Below, piece by piece: positions 32,841 to 41,583 of a stretch of DNA of 64,000 nt. The stretch is from Streptomyces sp. NBC_00459 (GTDB taxonomy: Bacteria; Actinomycetota; Actinomycetes; Streptomycetales; Streptomycetaceae). Made by a program: the position numbers and the translations under genes. Location: positions 3,906,001 to 3,970,000 of the forward strand of contig NZ_CP107903.1 in assembly GCF_036013955.1 (NCBI RefSeq). Reading direction: 5' to 3'. The notes under the pieces are model-generated. The model was not told the origin of the DNA, did not search any database, and worked only from the letters and a program-made list of their open reading frames with translations. Position 1 is the first letter of the stretch. Each line of letters opens with the position of its first letter.

Positions 32841-34790
32841 CTACTGCTCGTACAGCCCCTCCACCTCCGCCGCGAAGTCCTGCATGATCTCGAACCGTCG
32901 CAGCTTCATCGACGGTGTCAGATGACCCGCCTCCTCCGTGAAGTCGACGGGGAGGATGGCGAACCTGCGGATCGACTCCGGGCGGGAGACGAGTTTGTTG
33001 GCCTCCTCGACCGCCCGTTGGATGACGGCTCTCAAGTCGGCGTCGTCCATGAGGAGTTCGGCCGGTACCGGGTGCTTGCCCTGCATCTGGCGCCAGTGGG
33101 TGAGGCCCGGGGGATCGAGAGTGATCAGGGCCGAGATGTAGGGGCGGCCGTCGCCCACGATCATCACCTGGGAGATCAGGGGGTGGGCCCGCAGCCAGTT
33201 CTCCATCGGCGCCGGGGCCACGCTCTTGCCGCCGGCCGTGATCAGGATCTCCTTCTTGCGACCGGTGATCGTCAGATAGCCCTCTTCGTCGAGGGAGCCG
33301 ATGTCGCCGGTCGCCAGCCAGCCCTCCGGCGCCGCCGGGACGACACCGCCGGCGCCCGGATCCCAGTAGCCGCGCAGGATCTGCTCGCCCGCCAGCAGCA
33401 CCTCACCGTCGGCGGCGATCCGCACCCGGGTGCCGGGGAGGGGCCAACCCACCGTGCCCACCCGGGGTTTGAGCGGAGGCGTGATCGTGGCCGCGCCGGT
33501 CGACTCGGTCAGGCCGTACCCCTCGTAGATCTCGATGCCCGCACCGGCGAAGAACCCGGCCAGGGGGCGGCCGAGGGGTGAGCCGCCGCAGATGATGTAA
33601 CGGACCCTGCCGCCCATGGCGTTGCGGATACGGCGGTAGACGATGGGGTCGTAGAAGGCGCGCGTGGTGCGCAGCCCGCGGCCGGGGCCGTGGCCGATGC
33701 CGTGGCGCTGGTCCTCCACCGCTTCGCTGTAGCGGCGGGCCACGCCCACCGCGCGGTCGAAGGACGCGACCCGCTTGCCCGTCTCGGCCCTGGCGCGGGC
33801 CGTGTTGAAGACCTTCTCCAGCATGTAGGGGATGGCGAGCAGACAGGTGGGCTTGAAGGCCGCCAGGTCCCCCAGCAGGTCGTCCGACTTGAGGCTCGGG
33901 GCGTGGCCCAGCCGCACCCCCGCGCGGATGCACGCGATGGCCACCATCCGGCCGAAGACGTGCGACATCGGCAGGAACAGCAGCACCGACGCCTCCTCCT
34001 TCGTCCGCTCACGGAAGACGGGGTAGAGGAGTTCGATGGCGTTGTCGACCTCGGCGAAGAAGTTGCCGTGCGTGAGCGCGCAGCCCTTCGGGCGGCCGGT
34101 CGTGCCCGAGGTGTAGATGAGCGTGGCGAGGGTGTCGGGGCCCAACACCCCACGCCGTACGGCGACTTCCTGGTCCGGTACGTCCTTGCCGAGCTCCGCG
34201 AGCCGGTCCAGGTGCCCCTTCTCGAAGACCCACATGTGCCGGAGATCGGGGATGCGGTCGCGTTCCGGACCGAGGGCGGCGGCCTGGGCGAGGGTCTCCG
34301 CGGCGAGGGCCACCGCGCCGGAGTCCTGGAGGATCCAGCGGGTCTGGAAGGCGGAGGACGTCGGATAGATGGGTACGGTCACCAGGCCCGCCGCCCACGC
34401 GGCGAAGTCCATGAGCGTCCACTCGTATGTCGTCCGCGCCATGATGGCCAGCCGGTCGCCCGGCATCAGGCCCTCGGCTATCAGTCCCTTGGCCACGGCC
34501 AGGACCTGCTCGGCGAACTCGGCCGCCGTGACATGCTCCCAGACCCCGTCCGGCGTGCGGCGGCTGAGGGCTGTCGCCTCGGGGTCCTCGTTCGCGTTGT
34601 CGAAGGGGATGTCCGCGAGCGAGCCGTACGTCACGGGTGCGACGAACGCCGGTACGGACACCTCCCGCACGGCTCCGTCCAGTCGCCGGATCTCGGGCTC
34701 GACCAGGAGCGGCTCGCCGTCGTAGCCGACGGCGGTCACGATCTGTTGCGAGGCCGGGGAGGACGGAGAGGACGGGAACGACGACGACAC
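32841..34790 (-). CDS. Long-chain acyl-CoA synthetase, FadD15-like (649 aa)
   Basis: An ANL-superfamily adenylating enzyme that activates fatty acids with ATP and CoA. Motifs: P-loop LIYTSGTTGRPKGCALTH, EIYEGYGLTESTGAATI, ATGDIGSLDEEGYLTITGRKKEI and the catalytic-lysine region ITAGGKSVAPAPMENWL near residue 530. The length is normal for the long-chain subgroup. The N-terminus is Ser/Pro-rich. GTG 34790 follows GGAGCCGCTC. A MaoC dehydratase gene is divergent 394 bases away, consistent with a fatty-acid segment. Confidence 0.92.
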   Translation of the reverse strand: MSSSFPSSPSSPASQQIVTAVGYDGEPLLVEPEIRRLDGAVREVSVPAFVAPVTYGSLADIPFDNANEDPEATALSRRTPDGVWEHVTAAEFAEQVLAVAKGLIAEGLMPGDRLAIMARTTYEWTLMDFAAWAAGLVTVPIYPTSSAFQTRWILQDSGAVALAAETLAQAAALGPERDRIPDLRHMWVFEKGHLDRLAELGKDVPDQEVAVRRGVLGPDTLATLIYTSGTTGRPKGCALTHGNFFAEVDNAIELLYPVFRERTKEEASVLLFLPMSHVFGRMVAIACIRAGVRLGHAPSLKSDDLLGDLAAFKPTCLLAIPYMLEKVFNTARARAETGKRVASFDRAVGVARRYSEAVEDQRHGIGHGPGRGLRTTRAFYDPIVYRRIRNAMGGRVRYIICGGSPLGRPLAGFFAGAGIEIYEGYGLTESTGAATITPPLKPRVGTVGWPLPGTRVRIAADGEVLLAGEQILRGYWDPGAGGVVPAAPEGWLATGDIGSLDEEGYLTITGRKKEILITAGGKSVAPAPMENWLRAHPLISQVMIVGDGRPYISALITLDPPGLTHWRQMQGKHPVPAELLMDDADLRAVIQRAVEEANKLVSRPESIRRFAILPVDFTEEAGHLTPSMKLRRFEIMQDFAAEVEGLYEQ

Positions 34791-35184
34791 GAGCGGCTCC
34801 TGTGGCGTGCAGCGGCCTTCCGGTGGGCGTGCACCTCCGGTGGGTTCACCACAGATGTACGGATTCGGCGCCGCCGCTGTTCAGAAACCGGATCGTACGA
34901 CTCGCACGTGTGGGGGCGGTGCGGGTTCGGGGGTGATGGAGCGGCGGGGGTGTGCAAGCTCAGACATCACACAGGTTACCCATGGTTCGTCTTGCCCTGT
35001 CCTGAGCGTTTTTCACGTTAGCACCGGCCACAGGCGCCTTCCTAGGCCTTCTTCACACCTCCCCACACAGGACGTGCCGTGTCCGTCAGGGGCGACATAT
35101 GGCTTACCTCCGGTAACCTTACTCCAGAGTAAGTAAGCCGTCGAGCCATACAGACTCATATCGAGCCGGGAGTTGCGTAGCCGT
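34791..35184. other. 394-base non-coding region between divergent lipid genes
   Basis: No convincing gene is seen. It holds the promoters of the acyl-CoA synthetase (minus strand) and MaoC (plus strand) genes and, at its right end, a nested palindrome described separately. GGTTACC near 34975 and GGTAACC at 35112 form a further inverted pair. Confidence 0.6.
35101..35139. promoter_or_regulatory. Nested palindromic operator upstream of the MaoC gene
   Basis: A perfect 16-bp palindrome CTTACTC-CA-GAGTAAG (35118-35133) lies inside a wider inverted repeat GGCTTAC (35101-35107) / GTAAGCC (35133-35139), 46 bases before the MaoC start. It has the size and symmetry of a TetR-family operator. The TetR gene at 36255 is the nearest candidate regulator. 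Confidence 0.65.
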
Positions 35185-36045
35185 ATGCCTGCACACACCC
35201 TCGACCGGACGCCCGCCCTCGCTCCCCTGCTCGCCCGGGGCGCCCTGCTGTCCCCCTTCAAGAAGGCCGCCCTCGACAGGCCCCGCCCGGCCGTCGGCCA
35301 CCCGGGCACCCGCCTCGTCCTGCCCGGCGTACGCATCGACCTCGCCCGCCTCGCCGCCTACGAGCGGGTCTGTGGCTTCCCCGTCGGCGACGACAGCCTC
35401 CCCATCACCTATCCGCACGTCCTCGGCTTCCCCCTGGCCATGCTCCTGATGACCGACCGGCACTTCCCGCTCCCGCTCCTCGGGTTGGTCCACACCTCGG
35501 TGGAGATCGTCCGCTGGCGCCCGCTCGCCGCCACCGGCACCTACGAACTCACCGTTTACGTCGAGGAGTTGACGCCCCACCGACGCGGCACGGAAGCCGC
35601 GGTGCAGACGGAGGTACGGGAGGGCGAGGAACTGGTGTGGGAGTCGCGGAGCACCTATCTGGCCAGGCACCGCACCGAGGGCCGTGCCACCGGTGCGGCG
35701 CCCGCCGGCCACGAAGGCGAGGCGCTGCCCCGGGTCACCGAGTGGCGGCTCGGCGAGGACATCGGCCGTCGGTACGCCGCCGCCTCCGGCGACCGCAACC
35801 CCATCCACCTGCACGCTCTCGCCGCCCGCCTCTTCGGCTTCCGGCGCGCGATAGCCCACGGCATGTGGACCGCCGCCCGCTGCCTCGCCGCCCACGGCAC
35901 CCCGCAATCGGCCCTGGTGCGGACCGACTTCAGGGCGCCGGTACTGCTGCCGGGCGCGGTGGAGTACGGGGCGGACGGCTTCGGGAGCTTCGAGCTGCGG
36001 GGCGAGGGGCGCGTGCACCTGCGGGGCGAGGTACGGCGGGTCTGA
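35185..36045 (+). CDS. MaoC-family dehydratase (286 aa)
   Basis: A double hot-dog protein. The C-terminal half has the hydratase-2 motif: YAAASGDRNPIHLHALAA followed by AIAHGMWTA, where Asp and His are the catalytic pair that adds or removes water at an enoyl thioester. The N-terminal half (ITYPHVLGFPLAMLLM, LLGLVHTSVEI) looks like a second hot-dog without the motif. It is likely cytosolic and acts on CoA- or ACP-bound fatty acyl chains. ATG 35185 is preferred to TTG 35173, for which GGGAG would be too close. Confidence 0.85.
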   Translation: MPAHTLDRTPALAPLLARGALLSPFKKAALDRPRPAVGHPGTRLVLPGVRIDLARLAAYERVCGFPVGDDSLPITYPHVLGFPLAMLLMTDRHFPLPLLGLVHTSVEIVRWRPLAATGTYELTVYVEELTPHRRGTEAAVQTEVREGEELVWESRSTYLARHRTEGRATGAAPAGHEGEALPRVTEWRLGEDIGRRYAAASGDRNPIHLHALAARLFGFRRAIAHGMWTAARCLAAHGTPQSALVRTDFRAPVLLPGAVEYGADGFGSFELRGEGRVHLRGEVRRV

Positions 36046-36103
36046 GGGCGCGCTCCGCTGGGGGTGCCGTGAGGGGCTGTCGGTTCGCTATGGCGGTTGT
36101 CGG

Positions 36104-36241
36104 TTCGCTGCGGCGCCGTCGTGGTTGGTCGCGCAGTTCCCCGCGCCCCTGGCAGGCGCGCCCTGCCGAGGGCGCCGTGAGAGGTTGTCCATTCCCTGCG
36201 GCGCCGTCATGGCTCGTCGCGCAGTTCCCCGCGCCCCTGGC
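36104..36241. repeat. Two 50-bp direct repeats
   Basis: Positions 36104-36153 and 36192-36241 are about 90% identical, 88 bases apart, sharing the core CGCGCAGTTCCCCGCGCCCC. The same core is familiar as a dispersed Streptomyces intergenic repeat. They lie between the convergent MaoC and TetR genes. Confidence 0.85.
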
Positions 36242-36254
36242 GGGCCGGACTTGC

Positions 36255-36926
36255 TCAGGTTTCCGTCTCGGCGGCGTTGGTCGTCTCCGTCGGGGGTGAC
36301 CAGGGGTTGCCCTTCATCAGGCTGTCCAGGCCTGCCCAGGCGAAGTTCATCAGGGTTGTCGCCGCCTGTTTCGCGGTGACCCCTGGGGTGGTGTTGGCCC
36401 AGGCGGCGAGGGACTCGGCGGCACCGACGAGGGCCACGGCGAGGCCGGCGACCTCCCGTTCCGCCAGCGAGGGGTCGCGGTGGGCTTCTCGGGCGGCGAC
36501 CACGATCAACTGGGTGACGAACGCGACGAGTTCCTCGCGCATCGCGGCGACCTCGGTCGCGAACGGCTCACCGTGCGTACGGGCCTGGAGGTGCAGTACC
36601 GACCAGCCGTCGGGGTTCTGGGCCGTGTGCGTGAAGAAGGCGCGCAGGCCGTCCCAGAGCTGGCGGTCGGCCGGCAGGGCCGGTTCGACGCCGGCGCGGA
36701 CCGCTTCGGTGAGCGTCCTGGCCTCGCGCCGGATACAGGCGGTGAAGAGGTCTTCCTTCGAGTTCAGGTACAGATAGACCAACGGCTTGGACACACCGGC
36801 GAGTTCGGCGATCTCGTCCATCGACGCGGCCATGTAGCCGCGCTGGCCGAAGGTCCGTACGGCGGCGTCCAGCATCTGCTGCTCACGGACGGCACGCGGC
36901 ATCCGCTTGTTCTTCACAGCACCCAT
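36255..36926 (-). CDS. TetR-family transcriptional regulator (223 aa)
   Basis: A classical TetR HTH covers residues ~10-58 (QQMLDAAVRTFGQRGY, SMDEIAELAGVSKPLVYLYL), followed by an all-helical ligand domain. It is convergent with the MaoC gene. The perfect palindrome upstream of MaoC makes that gene, and possibly the acyl-CoA synthetase, its likely targets. The last ~12 residues are Thr/Glu-rich. Confidence 0.92.
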   Translation of the reverse strand: MGAVKNKRMPRAVREQQMLDAAVRTFGQRGYMAASMDEIAELAGVSKPLVYLYLNSKEDLFTACIRREARTLTEAVRAGVEPALPADRQLWDGLRAFFTHTAQNPDGWSVLHLQARTHGEPFATEVAAMREELVAFVTQLIVVAAREAHRDPSLAEREVAGLAVALVGAAESLAAWANTTPGVTAKQAATTLMNFAWAGLDSLMKGNPWSPPTETTNAAETET

Positions 36927-36963
36927 GGGGGCAAGGGTAGTTGTGCGGTCGGGTGTGCCGTGA

Positions 36964-36978
36964 GGTCAGGTCAGGTCA
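36964..36978. repeat. 5-bp tandem repeat including a stop codon
   Basis: Three copies of GGTCA end exactly at the stop codon (36976-36978) of the DUF4229 gene. Confidence 0.6.
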
Positions 36979-37314
36979 GGAGGGCTGACTCTGGGGCTGT
37001 CCCTGGGACTGGGTCTCGGCCTCGGCCTCGACGCGGGCCGCCTCGTCGACCGCCTCGTCCTCCTGGCTGCGGTTCGCGTCCAGGTTGGCCTTGACGCGGT
37101 CCACCCTCTCGACGATCTGGATCGACGCCCGGTCCCGCTCCTTGCGGAGCACCACGAAACTGATCGGGGCCGAGATCACCAGGGAGAGCAGGATGATCCA
37201 CATGCCATTGGAGCCACCCAGGCCACGCGGGGCGATACCGGCGTACACGAGGCCCCATACGACCAGCAGGCAGGCCACCAAGATCCCGAGGCGCATCAGC
37301 GTGTAGCGGAGCAT
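36976..37314 (-). CDS. DUF4229 membrane protein (112 aa)
   Basis: Two membrane helices (about residues 4-25 and 35-55; LGILVACLLVVWGLVY and WIILLSLVISAPISFVVL) precede a basic-acidic cytoplasmic helix (RKERDRASIQIVERV) and a Gln/Glu-rich tail, the layout of DUF4229 proteins. The function is unknown. ATG 37314 (MLRYTLMR) is the family-like start. It is near, and on the same strand as, the GNAT gene. Confidence 0.8.
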   Translation of the reverse strand: MLRYTLMRLGILVACLLVVWGLVYAGIAPRGLGGSNGMWIILLSLVISAPISFVVLRKERDRASIQIVERVDRVKANLDANRSQEDEAVDEAARVEAEAETQSQGQPQSQPS

Positions 37315-37398
37315 CTCAATCCACTCTTCCGGTTCCAAAAAGGGGTACCGACCAGTGAAGCACGGCGAGGTCCCGATCTTGCAGGGGGGTGCGCGGGC

Positions 37399-37923
37399 TC
37401 ACGACAGCGGCAGCAGCATGATGATGTCGTCGCGGTCGTCGCCGGGTGCGACCCGTATCGCGCCGGGTACGCGGCCGACCTCCTTGTAGCCGCAGGAGCC
37501 GTAGAAACGCTCCAGGCCGTGGCCGCCGCGGCAGGTGAGGCGGATCGCCTCCGTGCCCTCGAAGGTGCGTGCCGCGTCGGCGGTCGCCGCCAGCAGGTCG
37601 CGGCCGTAGCCCCTGCCCTGGTGACGGGGGTGCACCATCACCGTGTACAGCCACACCCAGTGGGTCATCAGCCGGTGGGTGTTGAAGGTGAAGAAGGCGC
37701 TCGCGGCGACCCGGCCGTCCTCGTCGTGCGCGACCAGGAGCCGGGTCCGTCCGGTCGCCATTCCCACGAAGTGGTTCACCAGCTCGGGCCGGATCGTCTC
37801 CCTCTCCACGGGGGCGACGAAGCCGACGGCACCGCCCGCGTTGGAGACGTCCGTCCACAGGTCGAGGAGCCCGTCGCGGAGGTCCGGGGTGACGGCGGGG
37901 TCAAGAGTGAAAGTAAGGGACAC
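37399..37923 (-). CDS. GNAT-family N-acetyltransferase (174 aa)
   Basis: The acetyl-CoA loop RHQGRGYGRDLL in motif A, preceded by the strand WLYTVMVHP, and GLERFYGSCGYKEVG in motif B show a GCN5-like acetyltransferase. The substrate is unknown. GTG 37923 begins a family-like sequence; the longer open frame upstream reads through a 12-bp tandem repeat and is low-complexity, so I exclude it. The ribosome site at GTG is weak. Confidence 0.85.
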   Translation of the reverse strand: MSLTFTLDPAVTPDLRDGLLDLWTDVSNAGGAVGFVAPVERETIRPELVNHFVGMATGRTRLLVAHDEDGRVAASAFFTFNTHRLMTHWVWLYTVMVHPRHQGRGYGRDLLAATADAARTFEGTEAIRLTCRGGHGLERFYGSCGYKEVGRVPGAIRVAPGDDRDDIIMLLPLS

Positions 37924-38028
37924 CTGAGCATCGTAAGACTTACCCAAGATCGCGCCGTTCCCGCCCCGGCACCGTTCGCCGCGTCGTCCCGCTCGTCCGT
38001 CCGCCCGCCCGCGCGGCCGTGGCGAGGC

Positions 38029-38061
38029 GTAGGCGTAGCTGTAGGCGTAGCTGTAGGCGTA
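38029..38061. repeat. 12-bp tandem repeat in the mqnE/GNAT gap
   Basis: Two full copies and most of a third of GTAGGCGTAGCT lie between the stop of mqnE and the start of the GNAT gene. Confidence 0.7.
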
Positions 38062-38162
38062 CGAGACCGGGAATGGGGCCATGGTGGCCGTTCACCGGCC
38101 GTCATGGCCCCATCTGGTCGAGAGGGACACGCATTCCCGCGCTCCTGGAGCGAGGGGAACCT

Positions 38163-39326
38163 TCACACCCGCATCGGCTGCGGGGAGTCCCGGCGTGCCG
38201 GGTCCGGACCGTCGTACTCCCGGATGATCTCGTACCGCGTGTTGCGCTCCACCGGCCGGAAGCCGGCGTCCCGGATCAGGTCGAGCAGGTCCTCACGGGT
38301 GAGCTTGTTGGGGGTGCCGTAGTTGTCGGCGTCGTGGGTGATCTTGTACTCGACGACCGAGCCGTCCATGTCGTCGGCGCCGTGCTGGAGGGCCAGCTGG
38401 GCGGTCTGGACGCCGTGCATGACCCAGAAGACCTTGACGTGCGGGACGTTGTCGAAGAGCAGCCGGGAGACCGCGAAGGTCTTCAGAGCCTCCGCGCCCG
38501 TGGCCATCTGCGTGCGCGCCTGGAGGCGGTTCCTGACCTTGCCGTCCTTCATGTCCACGAAGTCGTGCTGGTAGCGCAGCGGGATGAAGACCTGGAAACC
38601 GCCGGTCTCGTCCTGGAGTTCACGCAGGCGCAGGACGTGGTCCACCCGGTGCCGGGGCTCCTCGATGTGGCCGTACAGCATCGTGCTCGGGGTCTTGAGA
38701 CCCTTCTCGTGCGCGAGGCGGTGGATGCGCGACCAGTCCTCCCAGTGCGTCCGGTGGTCCACGATGTGCTCGCGGACCTCCCAGTCGAAGATCTCGGCGC
38801 CACCGCCGGTCAGCGACTCAAGGCCCGCGTCGATCAGCTCGTCGAGGATCTCGGACGCCGACAGGCCGCTGATCGTCTCGAAATGGTGGATCTCCGTCGC
38901 CGTGAACGCCTTGAGGGAGACGCTCGGGAGGGCCGCCTTCAACTCCCGCAGGGAGCGCGGGTAGTAGCGCCACGGGAGGCTGGGGTGCAGGCCGTTGACG
39001 ATGTGCAGCTCGGTGAGGTTCTCGCCCTCCATCGCCTTGGCGAGCTTGACCGCCTCCTCGATGCGCATCGTGTAGGCGTCCTTCTCGCCCGGCTTGCGCT
39101 GGAACGAGCAGTAGGCGCAGGAGGCCGTGCACACGTTGGTCATGTTGAGGTGACGGTTGACGTTGAAGTGGACGACGTCACCGTTCTTACGGGTCCGCAC
39201 CTCGTGCGCCAGCCCGCCGAGCCAGGCCAGGTCGTCCGACTCGTAGAGCGCGATGCCGTCCTCGCGGGTCAGCCGCTCACCGGCCCTGACCTTCTGCTCC
39301 AGCTCGCGCTTGAGTCCGACGTCCAT
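38163..39326 (-). CDS. mqnE: Aminofutalosine synthase MqnE (387 aa)
   Basis: A radical-SAM enzyme of the futalosine menaquinone pathway; it joins the MqnA product to the adenosyl group of SAM, giving aminodeoxyfutalosine. The [4Fe-4S] cluster ligands are Cys66, Cys70 and Cys73 (CTASCAYC). HFNVNRHLNMTNVC, ELHIVNGLHPSLPW and LKAFTATEIHHFE match MqnE rather than the related cyclase MqnC. ATG 39326 follows AAAGGTGTGGGC. The Lrp/AsnC gene lies 46 bases upstream on the same strand and is probably co-transcribed. Confidence 0.92.
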   Translation of the reverse strand: MDVGLKRELEQKVRAGERLTREDGIALYESDDLAWLGGLAHEVRTRKNGDVVHFNVNRHLNMTNVCTASCAYCSFQRKPGEKDAYTMRIEEAVKLAKAMEGENLTELHIVNGLHPSLPWRYYPRSLRELKAALPSVSLKAFTATEIHHFETISGLSASEILDELIDAGLESLTGGGAEIFDWEVREHIVDHRTHWEDWSRIHRLAHEKGLKTPSTMLYGHIEEPRHRVDHVLRLRELQDETGGFQVFIPLRYQHDFVDMKDGKVRNRLQARTQMATGAEALKTFAVSRLLFDNVPHVKVFWVMHGVQTAQLALQHGADDMDGSVVEYKITHDADNYGTPNKLTREDLLDLIRDAGFRPVERNTRYEIIREYDGPDPARRDSPQPMRV

Positions 39327-39372
39327 GCCCACACCTTTCTCCGACAACTCGACCAACCGTACGCCCATGCCC

Positions 39373-39828
39373 TCAGTGCTCTTCCGGCAGCTCACCGACC
39401 CTGTTCTCCCACTTCGTGGAGAGCACGATGGTCGTACGGGTCCTGGAGACGCCCTGGGTCCCGCTGAGCCGCCGGATGGTCTTCTCCAGCCCGTCGACGT
39501 CGCTCGCCCGCACCTTGAGCATGAACGAGTCGTCGCCCGCGATGAACCAGCAGTCCTCGATCTCGCTGAGGTCCCGCATGCGGCGCGCCACGTCCTCGTG
39601 GTCGGCCGCGTCGGAGAGCGAGATCCCGATGAGGGCGATGACGCCGAGGCCGAGCGAGGCGGAGTCGACGGTGGCGCGGTACCCGGTGATGACACCGGCC
39701 GTCTCCAGCCGGTTGATGCGGTCGGTGACGCTGGGTCCCGACAGACCGACGAGGCGCCCCAGCTCGGCGTAGGAGGCCCGGCCGTTCTCCCTCAGGGCCT
39801 GGATGAGCTGCCTGTCCACGGCGTCCAT
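39373..39828 (-). CDS. Lrp/AsnC-family regulator (151 aa)
   Basis: The N-terminal HTH (residues 1-50: DRQLIQALRENGRASYAELG, then SGPSVTDRINRLE) and the C-terminal RAM ligand-binding domain (GLGVIALIGISLS; CWFIAGDDSFMLKV) are complete. Such proteins sense amino acids or other small ligands. Its position, 46 bases before mqnE, suggests control of menaquinone synthesis or simple co-expression. The upstream gap contains repeated CTGAA motifs that may be its own binding sites. Confidence 0.92.
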   Translation of the reverse strand: MDAVDRQLIQALRENGRASYAELGRLVGLSGPSVTDRINRLETAGVITGYRATVDSASLGLGVIALIGISLSDAADHEDVARRMRDLSEIEDCWFIAGDDSFMLKVRASDVDGLEKTIRRLSGTQGVSRTRTTIVLSTKWENRVGELPEEH

Positions 39829-39847
39829 GCGATCGAGCCTTCCGATG

Positions 39848-39942
39848 AAGAATCCTGAAAATTACTGAAGATGAAGCTGAAGCTGAAGCTGAGGATTGGT
39901 GCGGTCGAAGTTGCTGAAGATGCTGCGGTCCTGAAAGTGATG
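39848..39942. promoter_or_regulatory. AT-rich region with repeated CTGAA motifs upstream of the Lrp gene
   Basis: At least seven CTGAA/CTGAG motifs, including a GAAGCT x3 tandem run (39873-39890), lie in the promoter gap of the Lrp/AsnC gene. Lrp proteins often bind arrays of phased AT-rich sites, so this may be an autoregulatory region. It also shows slippage-type repetition. Confidence 0.4.
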
Positions 39943-39976
39943 AGCGGTACTGCCAGTTGCTGATACGTACGCCGGC

Positions 39977-40702
39977 TCAGTCGTTATCAGTACGGGACGT
40001 ACGAGACTGTCCCCCGCCGCCGAGTTCGCCCTTCCAGCGGCTGTACAGCCCGTGCGGGACGCCCGCCGCGTCGAGCACGCGCCCGGCGACGAAGTCCACG
40101 AGGTCCTGGATGTGGGTGGCGCCGGCGTAGAAGGCGGGCGAGGCCGGTACGACGCTCGCGCCGGCGTCGTCCAGGGTCACCAGGTGACGGAGGGTCTGCC
40201 CGTTCAACGGGGACTCCCGTACGGCGACGACGAGTGCGCGCCGTTCCTTGAGGGTGACACTGGCCGCCCGCTGCAACAGGTCCTTCGACAGCCCTAGCGC
40301 GACCCCGGCCACGCAGGCCGTGGAGGCGGGCACGATCAGCATCCCCTTGGCGGCGTACGACCCGGAGGACGGCCCGGCCGCCAGATCCCCGGCGTGCCAG
40401 TACCGTACGCCGCTGATCTCCACGTCGAAGGTGTCGGGCTTGCCGTCGGCGCCCCGGGCCAGCCATTCCCCCAGGTCGTCCTGCCAGTGGGCGTCCCGGA
40501 AGGCGATCCCGGTCTCGTCGAGCAGTGTGAGCCGGGAGGCTCGGGACACGACCAGGTCGACGCTCTCGCCGGCGTCGAGAAGGCCGCGCAGCACTGCGGC
40601 GGCGTAAGGCGTGCCGGAGGCGCCGGACACCCCCACGATCCAAGGCGCACGCGGCGTCTCTCCTGGCTTGAGTGGGTTCACGACACGGAGCTTATCCGGC
40701 AT
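39977..40702 (-). CDS. ubiX: UbiX-family flavin prenyltransferase (241 aa)
   Basis: UbiX attaches a dimethylallyl group to FMN, making the prenylated cofactor needed by UbiD decarboxylases. The N-terminal VGVSGASGTPYAAAVLRGLL phosphate-binding strand-loop, LVVSRASRLTL, the AAGPSSGSY loop and IVPASTACVAGVALGL match the family. Here it should serve the UbiD-type enzyme encoded at 42489. The start is uncertain: ATG 40702 lacks a clear ribosome site, and GTG 40681 is possible. Confidence 0.88.
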   Translation of the reverse strand: MPDKLRVVNPLKPGETPRAPWIVGVSGASGTPYAAAVLRGLLDAGESVDLVVSRASRLTLLDETGIAFRDAHWQDDLGEWLARGADGKPDTFDVEISGVRYWHAGDLAAGPSSGSYAAKGMLIVPASTACVAGVALGLSKDLLQRAASVTLKERRALVVAVRESPLNGQTLRHLVTLDDAGASVVPASPAFYAGATHIQDLVDFVAGRVLDAAGVPHGLYSRWKGELGGGGQSRTSRTDND

Positions 40703-40790
40703 CGTGGGGCGGGAACCGGGCGAGGCCGCCTGGGCGTTCCCTGTAAGGGGCGAGTTGATTCGCCCGTCATGGGCGGGGCGGGGGTCTGTC

Positions 40791-41480
40791 ATGTGGGACA
40801 AGTGGAACGCGGCGAGAACGGGCCGGGCCGGTGCTGGTCCCGGTCTGTCACGGAGTGACCGGCTTGCGCGTGGCGGCGAGCTGTCCGGCGGCCTGCTGTC
40901 CGGCGGCGAACGAGCGATGGCAGCGGCCAAGCTGATGCTGGGCTGGGTGGCGCTGCTGTGGCTGCTCGAGGTCGTCGACGTGGTGAGCGGCCACGCGCTG
41001 GACGGTCTCGGCATCACCCCCCGCACAAGCTCCGAGCTGGTCGACGTCGTTCCCGCCGCCTTCATCCACTTCGGCTTCGCCCATGTCGCCGCCAACAGTG
41101 TCCCGCTGCTGGTCCTCGGCTTCCTCGCGGCCCTGGGCGGTCTGCGCCGGTTCGCCGCGATCTGCGCACTGATCATCGTCGCCGACGGGCTGGGAGTCTG
41201 GCTCGTCTCGCCCGCGCACAGCAACACGGCGGGCGCCTCCGGTCTGATCTTCGGCCTTTTCGGCTATCTGATCGTGACGGGCTTCGTGGAGCGCCGTCCG
41301 CTGGGCATCCTGGTCGGCCTGCTCGTGGCCGCCGTCTGGGGCACCTCGATCCTGACGGGGCTGGCCCCGACCCAGACGGGCATCAGCTGGCAGGGTCACC
41401 TGGCCGGGCTGATATCGGGGGTGGGCGCGGCCTTCCTGTTCCGGCGCCGGGTGCCTCCGACGGCGTCGCTCATGCCGTAG
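40791..41480 (+). CDS. Rhomboid-like intramembrane protease (229 aa)
   Basis: Six or so membrane helices carry the rhomboid signature: FIHFGFAHVAANSV (the L1/helix-2 histidine-asparagine pattern), Ser150 in GASGLIFGLFG and His203 in WQGHLAGLISG, the Ser-His dyad. It would cut membrane proteins within the bilayer. ATG 40791 follows GGGGCGGGGGTCTGTC; ATG 40917 would remove only the hydrophilic N-terminus. It is divergent from ubiX and convergent with mqnP. Confidence 0.82.
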   Translation: MWDKWNAARTGRAGAGPGLSRSDRLARGGELSGGLLSGGERAMAAAKLMLGWVALLWLLEVVDVVSGHALDGLGITPRTSSELVDVVPAAFIHFGFAHVAANSVPLLVLGFLAALGGLRRFAAICALIIVADGLGVWLVSPAHSNTAGASGLIFGLFGYLIVTGFVERRPLGILVGLLVAAVWGTSILTGLAPTQTGISWQGHLAGLISGVGAAFLFRRRVPPTASLMP

Positions 41481-41546
41481 AGGGTGCCCGTAGAGGGTGC
41501 GGTCGGGGGTGTCGGGCGTTCCATGGCCCGACACCCCCGAACCCGA

Positions 41547-41578
41547 CCACCCGGCCACCCGGCCACCCGGCCACCCGA
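41547..41578. repeat. 8-bp tandem repeat, four copies, next to a stop codon
   Basis: Three copies of CCACCCGG and one CCACCCGA end 5 bases from the mqnP stop codon (41584-41586), between convergent genes. Confidence 0.85.
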
Positions 41579-41583
41579 TCGGG

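Noticed and set aside
38163..39326. Assignment of the radical-SAM gene as mqnC
   Set aside because: The cluster motif CTASCAYC and HFNVNRHLNMTNVC segment fit MqnE better, and the neighbouring genes do not include MqnC partners.
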